The notes beneath the pieces were generated by a model. The model was not told the DNA's origin. It was given only the letters and a program-made list of their open reading frames with translations, and searched no databases. A stretch of DNA of 64,000 nucleotides from NCBI RefSeq assembly GCF_900102965.1, contig NZ_FNGM01000001.1:970160-1034159 (forward strand), given 5' to 3'. Below, in pieces: positions 46,186 to 54,695 of this stretch. A program made the translations under genes and the position numbers. Positions within the stretch are counted from its first letter, which is position 1; each line of letters starts with the position of its first letter. The DNA is from Paenibacillus jilunlii (lineage in GTDB: Bacteria > Bacillota > Bacilli > Paenibacillales > Paenibacillaceae).

Positions 46186-47430
46186 CTACTTCGCAGAACT
46201 AACAAATTGATTTCTAGCCGCACCCAGACCGACGAGACAGAGCAGAGCAGAAGCGCCAACCAATATCAGGAGTGGAACGCTCCAACTATGGGTGGCATCA
46301 TGCAAGTATCCAATCAGCGCTGGGCCCATTGCAGCCAGCAGATATCCGATGGATTGGGCCATGCCCGATAATTCAGCCGCTTGATGGGCACTTCGGGTAC
46401 GCAAGCCGAAAAACATCATGGACAAGCCAAAGGCAAAGCCTGCTCCCATACCAAGAATAATAGCCCAAAACAGAACCAGATGGATACTGCCATAGAGAAG
46501 TCCAAGTGTTCCGGTCAAAAGCAGAATCGTTGTAATCACCACTAACAACCGTTGGTTAGTCATGCGCCCGGCTATAACAGGAACGATAAATGCAAAGGGG
46601 AGCGAAGCCATAATCAGAACCGATAGAAACCAGCCGGATTGACTTGAACTGATGCCCTGATCCTTTAGTATTTCAGGCAGCCATGCCACCAGCACATAAA
46701 AAATGGTTGATTGTAATCCCATAAAAAGAGTTACCTGCCAAGCCAACGGAGAGCGCCATATATTGACCTGATGCTTGTTCCCTGCGCTGCTGCCGGCAAC
46801 AGCGGCTGATTTCGCCGGAGCCTTGAGCTGCGGTGCCCAAAAGAGAATGGAGATGACGCTAAGTATCCCCCATACTCCCAAAGCACCTTGCCAGTTCAAG
46901 CCTGCCCCCACCGCTAAGGGAACACTAATGCCGGAAGCAATCGCCCCGCATAGATTCATGGAAACACTATAAACCCCTGTCATTGTCCCCATTTGCTGCG
47001 GAAATTCCCGTTTTATCAGGCTCGGTAGTAATACATTACATATGGTGATAGCAAACCCCAGAACTGCGGTTCCAACATACAAGGTTACCGCCCCGGATAA
47101 CGAGCGAACAGCGATACCGATGGCCAAAAAAATAAGGGAAATCAGCATAATCCGTTCCACACCATATCTGCGTCCTAATTTTGGTACAAAAGGGGATAAC
47201 AATGCAAATGCAATCAGTGGAACTGTGGTAATCAGGCCTGCTAAGGTATTCGAAATATGCACGTTCTCCCGTATAAGACTGACTAATGGTCCCACCGAGG
47301 TGAGGGGAGCACGCAAATTCGCTGCGATAAGTATAATTCCTACGATCATGAACCAGAATGTCGCTTGCTTGCGAATGCCGGTAGTGGATATTGCATCCTG
47401 TTTTTTTAACAATTGTTCTGATGAACTCAT
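46186..47430 (-). CDS. MFS transporter, CynX/NimT family
   Basis: This 414-residue protein has twelve hydrophobic segments and the family-specific 'LRAPLTSVGPLVSLIRENVHISNTLAGLITTVPLIAFALLSP' near the N-terminus. CynX/NimT-like members export small anions or drugs such as cyanate or nitroimidazoles; the substrate here is unknown. The start at 47430 follows GGGAGG on the minus strand. The FadR-type regulator lies upstream on the same strand and may control it. Confidence 0.85.
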   Translation of the reverse strand: MSSSEQLLKKQDAISTTGIRKQATFWFMIVGIILIAANLRAPLTSVGPLVSLIRENVHISNTLAGLITTVPLIAFALLSPFVPKLGRRYGVERIMLISLIFLAIGIAVRSLSGAVTLYVGTAVLGFAITICNVLLPSLIKREFPQQMGTMTGVYSVSMNLCGAIASGISVPLAVGAGLNWQGALGVWGILSVISILFWAPQLKAPAKSAAVAGSSAGNKHQVNIWRSPLAWQVTLFMGLQSTIFYVLVAWLPEILKDQGISSSQSGWFLSVLIMASLPFAFIVPVIAGRMTNQRLLVVITTILLLTGTLGLLYGSIHLVLFWAIILGMGAGFAFGLSMMFFGLRTRSAHQAAELSGMAQSIGYLLAAMGPALIGYLHDATHSWSVPLLILVGASALLCLVGLGAARNQFVSSAK

Positions 47431-47510
47431 AAGGGTTCCTCCCGCGTTTTAAGTTAATTCATCGTCAATTTCATCCATGTGGAAGAAGTACCCTTATCAC
47501 TACTTCATTT

Positions 47511-48182
47511 TTAGCTCAGTTTTGCACGGGCCTTTTCAATGTATAAACGAACAGCCTCCTCGGCCTGAGTGCAATCCTGATTGGCAATGGCTTGATACAG
47601 CAGCTCATGAGAGTCGTGATAATAAGCTGCATTTTTGAAGTCCTTTGTTTCTAAAAGCATGTTATGCAGTGCCTCGGTAATATGGTTGTACAAATTCGCC
47701 ATCAGTTGGTTATGTGATGCAGCAATCACCATTTTGTGAAACTCGACATCCCAGTGAGCATAAGCTTTGAGATCCTGCTGGCTGGCTGCTTGTCTGCACT
47801 GGTCCAAACATGTCCGAATCGCCTCCAAATCTTCTTCACTTCTCCTGGACGCAGCCAGGGCAGCAGCCTCTCTTTCCAATGCATATCGGACCTCCAGGCT
47901 CTCAAGCATATCGGTATGCTGAATCACTTTTTCGATCACTGACCCCAAGACACTTGAGGAACAGACATAGGTTCCATCCCCTTGTCTGGTCTTCAGCAGA
48001 CCCGCATATGTTAAAGCCCGAATGGCTTCCCTCAAGGTATTACGGCTGACTTGAAGCTGTTCCATTAGCTCGGGTTCTGCAGGAATACGCATCCCTACTT
48101 GCCATTCGCCGTTTTCGATCTTCCCCTGGATCTGGTAGGCTACTTGTTCCACCAAGGTTAAACGTTGAGTTTTAGTTAACAC
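47511..48182 (-). CDS. FadR-subfamily GntR transcriptional regulator
   Basis: This 223-residue regulator has an N-terminal winged helix ('QIQGKIENGEWQVGMRIPAEPELMEQLQVSRNTLREAIRALTYAGLLKTRQGDGTYVCSS') and a C-terminal all-helical FCD domain ('FHKMVIAASHNQLMANLY' carrying metal-binding His). The start is GTG 48182 with AAAGGAG 7 nt upstream; the frame to 48344 extends without a ribosome binding site through the Fur-box region. The FCD domain senses a small organic acid. It is likely to regulate the MFS gene it precedes (inference). Confidence 0.85.
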   Translation of the reverse strand: MLTKTQRLTLVEQVAYQIQGKIENGEWQVGMRIPAEPELMEQLQVSRNTLREAIRALTYAGLLKTRQGDGTYVCSSSVLGSVIEKVIQHTDMLESLEVRYALEREAAALAASRRSEEDLEAIRTCLDQCRQAASQQDLKAYAHWDVEFHKMVIAASHNQLMANLYNHITEALHNMLLETKDFKNAAYYHDSHELLYQAIANQDCTQAEEAVRLYIEKARAKLS

Positions 48183-48265
48183 AGCATCACTCCTTTGCAA
48201 ACGTAGGATGTTTGGTATTTTGGTGTTATTATAGCAGGTTGACTCTGACTTGGAAAGATGAAATT

Positions 48266-48308
48266 GATAATGATTATCATCAAAATATTGATATTGATAA
48301 TCATTATC
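48266..48308. promoter_or_regulatory. Two adjacent Fur boxes upstream of the suf operon
   Basis: Positions 48290-48308 match the classical 19-bp Fur consensus (GATAATGATAATCATTATC) at 18 of 19 positions. Positions 48266-48284 match at 15 of 19. The pair lies between the FadR-type gene and sufC, just before a TTGACA at 48321-48326. Iron-dependent repression of the suf operon is the natural reading (inference). Confidence 0.85.
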
Positions 48309-48320
48309 ACCTATGATATA

Positions 48321-48348
48321 TTGACATTGTTTACAGGTGAACAATAAT
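48321..48348 (+). promoter_or_regulatory. Putative promoter of the sufCDB operon
   Basis: TTGACA at 48321-48326, a 16-bp gap and AATAAT at 48343-48348, 13 bp downstream of the second Fur box. The -10 is off-consensus. Confidence 0.5.
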
Positions 48349-48468
48349 GAGCTGTCAACGTGTAAGCTCTTTTATTGCAAGAGAGGAGAGGATAGGCACC
48401 ATTGGAGTTTTGAATAATAGCAACGTTTCGGGCTGAAGAAAGAAATGTAGAAGGGAAGTATGTGACAA

Positions 48469-49248
48469 ATGACGACCTTAAAGATTAAGGACCTCAGATC
48501 CAGAATTGAAGGTAAAGAAATTTTAAAAGGACTTAGCTTGGAGATTCATGGCGGAGAAATTCATGCCATTATGGGTCCTAACGGGACAGGGAAAAGCACG
48601 TTGGCTTCTGCGTTAATGGGCCATCCCAAATATGAGGTTACAGATGGCAGGGTAACACTGGATGATGAAGATCTGCTGGAGATGGAGGTCGATGAGCGTG
48701 CCCGGGCAGGCTTGTTCCTGGCTATGCAGTATCCAAGTGAAATTGCCGGTGTGACGAACTCAGATTTTCTCAGAAGTGCGGTTAATGCACGGCGCGGGGA
48801 AGGCAATGAAGTATCCTTAATCCGCTTTATCCGCCAGATGGAGAGCAAGATGAAGGGATTGGAGATGAATCCTGAATTTTCACACCGTTATCTGAATGAA
48901 GGCTTCTCCGGCGGGGAAAAAAAACGGAATGAAATTTTGCAGATGATGCTGCTTGAGCCCAAATTCGTCATTTTGGACGAGGTGGATTCGGGTCTTGATA
49001 TTGATGCATTGCGTATTGTAGCCAATGGTGTTAATGAGCTGCGCAGTCCTGACAGGGGTTTTCTCATCATTACCCATTATCAGCGTCTGCTGAATTATAT
49101 CACCCCGGATTTCGTGCATGTGATGATGCAAGGCCGTATTGTCAAATCTGGCGGTCCAGAGCTTGCACATCGTTTGGAGGCGGAGGGATATGACTGGGTG
49201 AAGGAGGAACTTGGCATTACGGATGAGACGGCAGGGCAGGATGCTTAA
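48469..49248 (+). CDS. sufC: SufC, ATPase of the Fe-S cluster assembly complex
   Basis: This 259-residue ABC-type ATPase has Walker A 'MGPNGTGKST' (about 34-43), the signature 'FSGGEKKRNEI', Walker B 'FVILDEVDSGLD' and the H-motif in 'ITHYQRLL'. SufC drives the SufBD scaffold. The start at ATG 48469 follows GAAGGGAAG. It is the first gene of the Fur-box operon, and its leader of about 120 nt has no structure I recognise. Confidence 0.95.
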   Translation: MTTLKIKDLRSRIEGKEILKGLSLEIHGGEIHAIMGPNGTGKSTLASALMGHPKYEVTDGRVTLDDEDLLEMEVDERARAGLFLAMQYPSEIAGVTNSDFLRSAVNARRGEGNEVSLIRFIRQMESKMKGLEMNPEFSHRYLNEGFSGGEKKRNEILQMMLLEPKFVILDEVDSGLDIDALRIVANGVNELRSPDRGFLIITHYQRLLNYITPDFVHVMMQGRIVKSGGPELAHRLEAEGYDWVKEELGITDETAGQDA

Positions 49249-49272
49249 GAGGCCGGAAAGGAGGAAAAGACA

Positions 49273-50595
49273 GTGGATGTACAAAATAGAGTTTCAGTGA
49301 ATGCGGATGACTTGTGTGCCTGGTCAAGAGCCAAGGCCGAGCCGCAATGGCTGCTTGAGCAGCGTTTACAGGCGCTTAAGCAGGTGGAAGATCTGGAGTT
49401 GCCAGAAGTGGAAAAAATAAAGCTTGAGCGTTGGGATATTCATGAGCATGGAGACTACAAAGCTGAGAAATTGTGGCCGGGCCTGCAGGAGGCGCACGAG
49501 GCAGTCCACAGTCTGGTCAACTTCCCGGTGGAAGGCGGGCTTATCGTTCAGCATAACTCTGATGTAGTTTATACCGAATTGTCGGCTGATTTGGCTGCAC
49601 AAGGAGTGATTTTGACTGATCTGCATACGGCGGCGAAAGAGCATGGGGAACTGGTACAACGATACCTCGGTCAGGCTGTGAAACCGGAAGAGCATAGGCT
49701 GTCTGCTGTACACAGTGCCGTATGGAGCGGCGGTGTATTTCTATATATTCCGGACGGAGTAGAGGTTGATGTGCCGCTTCAGGCGATCTTTTATAGCAGC
49801 ATGAGCGGGGCGCGTTTTGCACCGCATATCCTGATTGTGGCCGGAAACAACAGCAAGATCAGTTATGTAGACAATTGCATATCGGGCAGAGAGGATATCA
49901 AGGTTCTACATAACGGTGTGTTGGAAGTATTTGCAGGAGCAGGCTCCAAGGTGCAGGTTGCTTCGGTTCATCAGCTTGCTGCTGCTACAACGGACTTTAC
50001 CCAGCGGCGTGCGGTTGTGCTTGCAGATGGAGCGGTAGAATGGATTATCGGGGAGATGAACAATGGTTATACTGCCACTGATACCAAGACATTGCTCCAA
50101 GGCAATGGCTCCAACTCTGATGCCAAGGTGATAGCTGTAGGTTCGGGCTGCCAAAAGTTAAGCTATACGACTCAAGTCCAACATTTTGGCAGAAGCTCTG
50201 TGAGCCAGATGATTACACGTGCTGTAATGCGTGAAGAGGCTACGGCCATTATCAATGGGATTACCAAGATTGAAAAAGGCGCAACAAATTGTGACGGCCA
50301 GCAGACAGAACGTATCCTGATGTTGAGTCCCAAAGCGCGCGGCGATGCCAACCCCATCCTGCTGATTGATGAGGATGATGTCACAGCCGGCCATGCTGCA
50401 TCCGTGGGGCAAGTGAATGCGGAGCAGATCTATTACTTGATGTCACGGGGGATCTCCCGGAATGAAGCGGAATATCTTGTTATTTTTGGCTTCCTGGCTC
50501 CTGTCATTTCGGAGATTCCGCTGGAGGGAGTTCGCAGCCGCCTGCAGGATTTAGTGGAGAGAAAGCTGGGCAGATCACAGGAATTCAAATCGTAG
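49273..50595 (+). CDS. sufD: SufD, scaffold subunit of the Fe-S assembly complex
   Basis: This 440-residue protein has the beta-helix core of SufB/SufD ('LSAVHSAVWSGGVFLYIPDGVEVDVPLQA', 'NCDGQQTERILMLSPKARGDANPILLIDEDDVTAGHAASVGQVNAEQIYYLMSRG'). The His in 'TAGHAAS' is the conserved one contacting SufB. The start is GTG 49273 behind AAGGAGG; the ATG 4 nt later is out of frame. It sits directly between sufC and sufB, with no sufS or sufU in between. Confidence 0.93.
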   Translation: MDVQNRVSVNADDLCAWSRAKAEPQWLLEQRLQALKQVEDLELPEVEKIKLERWDIHEHGDYKAEKLWPGLQEAHEAVHSLVNFPVEGGLIVQHNSDVVYTELSADLAAQGVILTDLHTAAKEHGELVQRYLGQAVKPEEHRLSAVHSAVWSGGVFLYIPDGVEVDVPLQAIFYSSMSGARFAPHILIVAGNNSKISYVDNCISGREDIKVLHNGVLEVFAGAGSKVQVASVHQLAAATTDFTQRRAVVLADGAVEWIIGEMNNGYTATDTKTLLQGNGSNSDAKVIAVGSGCQKLSYTTQVQHFGRSSVSQMITRAVMREEATAIINGITKIEKGATNCDGQQTERILMLSPKARGDANPILLIDEDDVTAGHAASVGQVNAEQIYYLMSRGISRNEAEYLVIFGFLAPVISEIPLEGVRSRLQDLVERKLGRSQEFKS

Positions 50596-50634
50596 ATCAC
50601 AGTAAGTTATATGAAGGACAAAGGAGTGACATCA

Positions 50635-52032
50635 ATGGCTAAAAATGCACCTGATATGGGCGACTATAAATATGGGTTTCGTGACGGGCATCAGTCTGTT
50701 TTCCAATCCGGAAAAGGGTTGACCCCGGAGATCGTGCGGGAGATTTCCCGAATCAAGGAAGAGCCGGAGTGGATGCTTGAGTTTCGTCTGAAAGCGTTGG
50801 AGCAATTCTACAAAATGCCGATGCCCCGGTGGGGAGCTGATTTGGAGGGGCTTAATCTTGAAGAGATTCAATATTATGTGCGCCCATCGGAAAAGCAGGG
50901 AAAGACCTGGGAGGAAGTGCCGGTTGAAATCAAAGCAACCTTTGACAAGCTGGGCATTCCCGAAGCGGAGCAAAAGTTCCTGGCGGGTGTATCCGCTCAA
51001 TATGAGTCGGAAGTGGTATATCACAGCATGCGGCAGGATCTGGAGGAGCAGGGTGTTGTTTTTCTGGATACGGATACCGCGCTAAAGCAATATCCCGAAT
51101 TGTTTAAGGAATACTTCGGTACAATTATTCCCCCAGCTGACAATAAATTTGCAGCACTTAATAGCGCGGTGTGGTCCGGCGGAAGCTTTGTATATGTTCC
51201 CAAAGGAGTACAATGCGAGGTGCCTATCCAGGGGTATTTCCGGATTAACTCCGAAAACATGGGGCAATTTGAGCGGACGTTAATTATTGCCGATGAAGGA
51301 AGCTTTATCCACTATGTTGAAGGCTGTACTGCACCCATTTACAGTACCAGTTCCCTGCACAGCGGGGTCATTGAGATCATCTGCCGGAAGGATTCCCGTG
51401 TGCGATACACTACCATTCAGAACTGGGCGCCCAACATCTACAATTTGGTGACCCAGCGGGCTGTGGCAGAGGAAAATGCCACGATGGAATGGGTAGACGG
51501 TAATATCGGCTCCAAGGTTACGATGAAGTATCCGGCGGTACTTTTGAAAGGGCGGGGGGCCAAGGGGTCAGTATTGTCGATTGCCGTAGCCGGCAAGGAG
51601 CAGCATCAGGATGCCGGAGCGAAGGTCATTCACCTGGCCCCCGATACCACATCCACGATTATATCCAAATCAATCAGCAAGCAGGGGGGCAAAGTCAGCT
51701 ACCGGGGCTTGTCCAGCTTCAGCCGCAATTCCGCAGGTTCCAAGTCCAATATCAAATGCGATACGCTGATTCTGGACAACCTGTCGACATCGGATACGGT
51801 TCCTTATAATGAAATTAAAAACGACCAGATCACGCTGGAGCATGAGGCCACCGTATCTAAAGTATCCGAGGAACAGTTATTTTACTTAATGAGCCGCGGC
51901 CTTACAGAGGAAGAAGCCACGCAAATGATTGTGATGGGCTTCATCGAGCCCTTCACAAAAGAGCTGCCGATGGAGTATGCGGTTGAGATGAACCGGCTGA
52001 TTCAATTTGAGATGGAAGGAAGCATCGGTTGA
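50635..52032 (+). CDS. sufB: SufB, scaffold subunit of the Fe-S assembly complex
   Basis: This 465-residue protein is typical SufB: '[23 protein letters not shown]', '[34 protein letters not shown]', a conserved 'VEGCTAPIY' and '[21 protein letters not shown]' (Cys of the cluster site), and the tail '[14 protein letters not shown]'. Clusters form on the SufBCD complex before transfer. I chose ATG 50635 (AAGGAGTGACATCA) over the longer frame from 50611. The usual Firmicute order is sufCDSUB; here sufB follows sufD directly. Confidence 0.95.
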   Translation: MAKNAPDMGDYKYGFRDGHQSVFQSGKGLTPEIVREISRIKEEPEWMLEFRLKALEQFYKMPMPRWGADLEGLNLEEIQYYVRPSEKQGKTWEEVPVEIKATFDKLGIPEAEQKFLAGVSAQYESEVVYHSMRQDLEEQGVVFLDTDTALKQYPELFKEYFGTIIPPADNKFAALNSAVWSGGSFVYVPKGVQCEVPIQGYFRINSENMGQFERTLIIADEGSFIHYVEGCTAPIYSTSSLHSGVIEIICRKDSRVRYTTIQNWAPNIYNLVTQRAVAEENATMEWVDGNIGSKVTMKYPAVLLKGRGAKGSVLSIAVAGKEQHQDAGAKVIHLAPDTTSTIISKSISKQGGKVSYRGLSSFSRNSAGSKSNIKCDTLILDNLSTSDTVPYNEIKNDQITLEHEATVSKVSEEQLFYLMSRGLTEEEATQMIVMGFIEPFTKELPMEYAVEMNRLIQFEMEGSIG

Positions 52033-52312
52033 TTTGCTATATCGATTGAACTTAAAAATATACAAAAAAAGGGGAGCGTGGCGGAGGGGGATTTTGGAAC
52101 TGTAGGAGCGAACGCGTCCGCCTTTGTCTGCGGATTTCCACTGCGAACAGCGGTATACAATCAAGAAATCTGCAGATGGGCAGCGGCCGGAAGTCCAAAC
52201 ATTCTCTGGAGTCACGACCAATCCCGAATTAGAAAAATCACAAGTTCAATCTATATAGTTTATAAATCAAGCATTTAACTCTTGCTCTTTAAAGAAGTAC
52301 GAGGTGTTATTA
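52033..52312. repeat. GC-rich intergenic element with a 12-bp stem
   Basis: Between sufB and the 70-residue ORF, TCTGCGGATTTC (52127-52138) pairs with GAAATCTGCAGA (52165-52176), one wobble, around a 26-nt loop. The block 52080-52215 is GC-richer than its AT-rich flanks and looks like an inserted intergenic repeat. A short open frame crosses it, but with poor coding character. Confidence 0.5.
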
Positions 52313-52525
52313 ATGAAGAAAAAAAATTCGGATATCTCAGAACTAACTCAGATTACCCGTGAGAAAAGGAAAGTTCAGTTCTACCTCAATATGCTGTTAG
52401 GATTGGGCGCGAGTTGTGGTGTGATGATACCTACAGAATCCATTTATACGCTTTTAATGGAGCTTTCGGATCAAGAGGCCTCTCTAATGCAAAAAGCAAA
52501 GGATCACTCAGACTATCCAGAGTGA
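52313..52525 (+). CDS. Small conserved-looking protein in the suf operon
   Basis: This 70-residue product has a Lys-rich N-terminus, a central short hydrophobic patch ('FYLNMLLGLGASCGVMIP') and an acidic C-terminus. There is no CxxC or other cluster motif, only one Cys. The start at ATG 52313 has GAGGTG upstream. It lies between sufB and nfu on the same strand. I do not recognise the family. It may be a real operon member; a role near Fe-S assembly is only guilt by association. Confidence 0.55.
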   Translation: MKKKNSDISELTQITREKRKVQFYLNMLLGLGASCGVMIPTESIYTLLMELSDQEASLMQKAKDHSDYPE

Positions 52526-52573
52526 AGCAGGTTTGAATTGACTGTTGATAAAACAATAAGAGGAGCTGGCATA

Positions 52574-52813
52574 ATGGAGGAAAATGAAATTTTATTTGAT
52601 GAAGTATCGGAAGTGCTTCTCAAACTGCGTCCCTTCCTACTGCGTGATGGCGGAGATGCAGAATTGGTTGAGGTTGAGAACGGCGTAGCTAAATTAAGAT
52701 TTTTGGGAGCCTGCAACGGTTGCCCAAGTGCAACGATTACGTTAAAAGCCGCTATCGAGCGCGCAATTCTTGAAGAAATCGATGAAATTAAAGAAGTTAT
52801 ACAAGTATTTTAA
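52574..52813 (+). CDS. NifU C-terminal domain protein (Fe-S carrier)
   Basis: This 79-residue protein is a single NifU_C domain ('[52 protein letters not shown]'), with the two cluster-binding Cys in 'GACNGCPS'. Nfu-type proteins take up and deliver [4Fe-4S] clusters. The start at ATG 52574 follows AAGAGGAG. It ends the suf gene group and probably forms its delivery module. Confidence 0.93.
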   Translation: MEENEILFDEVSEVLLKLRPFLLRDGGDAELVEVENGVAKLRFLGACNGCPSATITLKAAIERAILEEIDEIKEVIQVF

Positions 52814-52891
52814 ATTCCTAAACCCGCAAAAAACCTTGTTTTTACAAGACTTTAATATGAAATGCAAATAGCCATATCTCTAAATCATTGA

Positions 52892-53000
52892 TATAATAGA
52901 AAACGTTAGAATAGAAACATATATTCCCCGATAAGCGAAACCTATCAGTATCACCTAGCCCATACTCTACCCTTCATGGGGGAGATATGGGTTTATGTTA
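52892..53000 (+). promoter_or_regulatory. Promoter and structured leader of the jet operon
   Basis: TATAAT at 52892-52897 (no clear -35) is followed by a leader in which CCCATACTCTACCC (52959-52972) pairs imperfectly with GGGGGAGATATGGG (52978-52991), with TTTATGTTATTTT after it. This terminator-like hairpin lies between the promoter and the first ORF, so it could attenuate the operon. Confidence 0.45.
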
Positions 53001-53018
53001 TTTTGTGAGGGTGGTCCA

Positions 53019-53174
53019 TTGAAAGAGTTAATCATGCAGGTTATGGAGTGCAAATACGGTGCAGTGCGCCGAACTAGAACCAGACTGAAGCTGTTTATCG
53101 AGAAATTGCTGGAAGAGAACAACAGGATTCCCCGGGAAGTCCTAAACTACGAAGTGATGGCGAGGTTGGCGTGA
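53019..53174 (+). CDS. 51-residue ORF leading the jet operon
   Basis: TTG 53019 with GAGGGTGG upstream opens a 51-codon frame that ends 3 nt before jetA. The product is basic and helical ('YGAVRRTRTRLKLFIEKLLEENNRIPREVLNYEVMARLA'), with no domain I recognise. Tight spacing and the ribosome binding site argue for translation. It could be a regulator, a small operon subunit or a leader peptide. An ATG at 53034 is an alternative start. Confidence 0.55.
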   Translation: MKELIMQVMECKYGAVRRTRTRLKLFIEKLLEENNRIPREVLNYEVMARLA

Positions 53175-53177
53175 AGC

Positions 53178-54686
53178 ATGAACTGGAGTGATTTTGGAGA
53201 ACGGAATAAACGGCTGAACCCCTTATGGACTCTGGGGGCAGGCATGAATCTCGGCGAGCTGCAGCCCTATAAGGAAATGATTGCGCTCAGCGTGCTGCTT
53301 CAGGTCTATTATCTGGAGCTGGAATCCAATGAGCAGAGGGCCAGGGAGGATATTGTGGAGCTGGCCTGGAGTTCATTGGAACGGTTCAATATCACGAAGC
53401 TGGGCACCGCCGAATCCGTGGAGCGGCTGGTGGACGGTCTGCTGTGGAGCGGAAGCGGCGGGGATTTCGAAGCCTACTATTATGATGATCTGTCCCGGCA
53501 GATGGCCGTGCAGAAATACAAATATTTTACGGTGGACGAGGATGCTACCCGCACCAGCTGGGAGGAAAGCGGCAGAACCGTCTACAGGTTGTCTGAATAT
53601 GCCATGGAGCTGATCTTCATGAGCCATGAGATTATTGAAGAATTTCAGATCAGCATCAAGCTGCTGGAAATTCAGATGCACATCAAGCATGGACGGGTCA
53701 CACGTGCGATGCAGGATGTGGGCGAACTGATCTCACGGGTGCGGAAGATGACACAGCAGCAGCAGGAATACCGCAATGCGCTGCGCCGCAATCCCAAGCA
53801 TATGTTCAGTGAATACGGTGTGCTGCGGCATCGGCGGCTGGAGGAAATTCACCTGCAGTTTGACGAAGAGCGCAGGCATTTCGATAACATTCACCGTTCG
53901 CTGGCCCGGCTTGCCAATGATGAGAAGGATGTTATCGACTTCAATGAGCTGCGCCAGCTCGCGGAGAGAGTGGAGCTGTCCAGACGGGTGCATGATGAGC
54001 TGGCTGAGGTGGTGCTGAGCATCTTTGAGGCGGAGACGAATCTGCGGCTGAATTTCCCGGAGCTATTCTGGGGAGCCGGGGGCTTTAATTTCCGCACCCA
54101 TATCTGGGAGGAATGGGTGAAGTCCGAAGGGCTGCCGGATGCGGACAGCCTGGAGCTGCTGATCGGCGGGCTGTTCACGCCCGGCCAGGATTTTATCTAT
54201 CCGCTGGCCTGGGCATGGGAGGAGCAGGAGGCCGGCTTTTTGCCCGAAGATGTTTTGGACGAGCCGGACGAAGGCGGGGAAGAAGAGAGCAGCGCCTATA
54301 CCCCGAAGTCTATTCCCTGGCCGCAAGTTTCCGAGCTTTGGCTTCCTGTTTTTAAAGGACTGGCGGAAATAGGAAGCTTTACCTTCGCCGCGGAAGCATT
54401 TACGGAAGAGGAACAGCGCAAATGGTCGGGCACTCCGGATGCGGTTGATCTGTGGGCGCAGTTTTTCCACACGGAAATAACTGTGCAGGCGCAGGACGCG
54501 GACAGCCAAGGCGGGGCGGCAGATGAATGCCAGAAATTAATCCAGCAGCTGCTGGCGGCAAATCCGGTGCTGGAGGTTCTGCGCGGCAAGGTGCTGCGTA
54601 CAACCATTCAGGGCAGCCATCGCTCTAGCGTCACCTGGCCCGGTCTGGAAATGAGTCCTTATACCATAACTATCATAGAGAGGTGA
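53178..54686 (+). CDS. JetA-like protein of a Wadjet/MukBEF-like system (MukF-type kleisin)
   Basis: This 502-residue protein is largely helical, with an N-terminal winged-helix-like region and a middle helical bundle ('HEIIEEFQISIKLLEIQMHIKHGRVTRAMQDVGELISRVRKMTQQQQEYRNALRRNPKHMF'). An acidic linker ('EPDEGGEEESS') precedes a C-terminal region. It fits the JetA (DUF5716-type) kleisin subunit, which bridges the heads of the SMC-like JetC. I assign it by order (JetA-JetB-JetC) and features rather than by a strong motif. The gap to the next gene is 9 bp. Confidence 0.75.
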   Translation: MNWSDFGERNKRLNPLWTLGAGMNLGELQPYKEMIALSVLLQVYYLELESNEQRAREDIVELAWSSLERFNITKLGTAESVERLVDGLLWSGSGGDFEAYYYDDLSRQMAVQKYKYFTVDEDATRTSWEESGRTVYRLSEYAMELIFMSHEIIEEFQISIKLLEIQMHIKHGRVTRAMQDVGELISRVRKMTQQQQEYRNALRRNPKHMFSEYGVLRHRRLEEIHLQFDEERRHFDNIHRSLARLANDEKDVIDFNELRQLAERVELSRRVHDELAEVVLSIFEAETNLRLNFPELFWGAGGFNFRTHIWEEWVKSEGLPDADSLELLIGGLFTPGQDFIYPLAWAWEEQEAGFLPEDVLDEPDEGGEEESSAYTPKSIPWPQVSELWLPVFKGLAEIGSFTFAAEAFTEEEQRKWSGTPDAVDLWAQFFHTEITVQAQDADSQGGAADECQKLIQQLLAANPVLEVLRGKVLRTTIQGSHRSSVTWPGLEMSPYTITIIER

Positions 54687-54695
54687 TGATTCAGC

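Noticed and set aside
47511..48344. Long form of the FadR-type regulator extending through the Fur boxes
   Set aside because: The extra 54 residues lack a ribosome binding site and domain similarity, and GTG 48182 has AAAGGAG at proper spacing.
52078..52278. Short open frame between sufB and the 70-residue ORF
   Set aside because: Its sequence coincides with the GC-rich stem-bearing element, shows poor coding character and no family resemblance.
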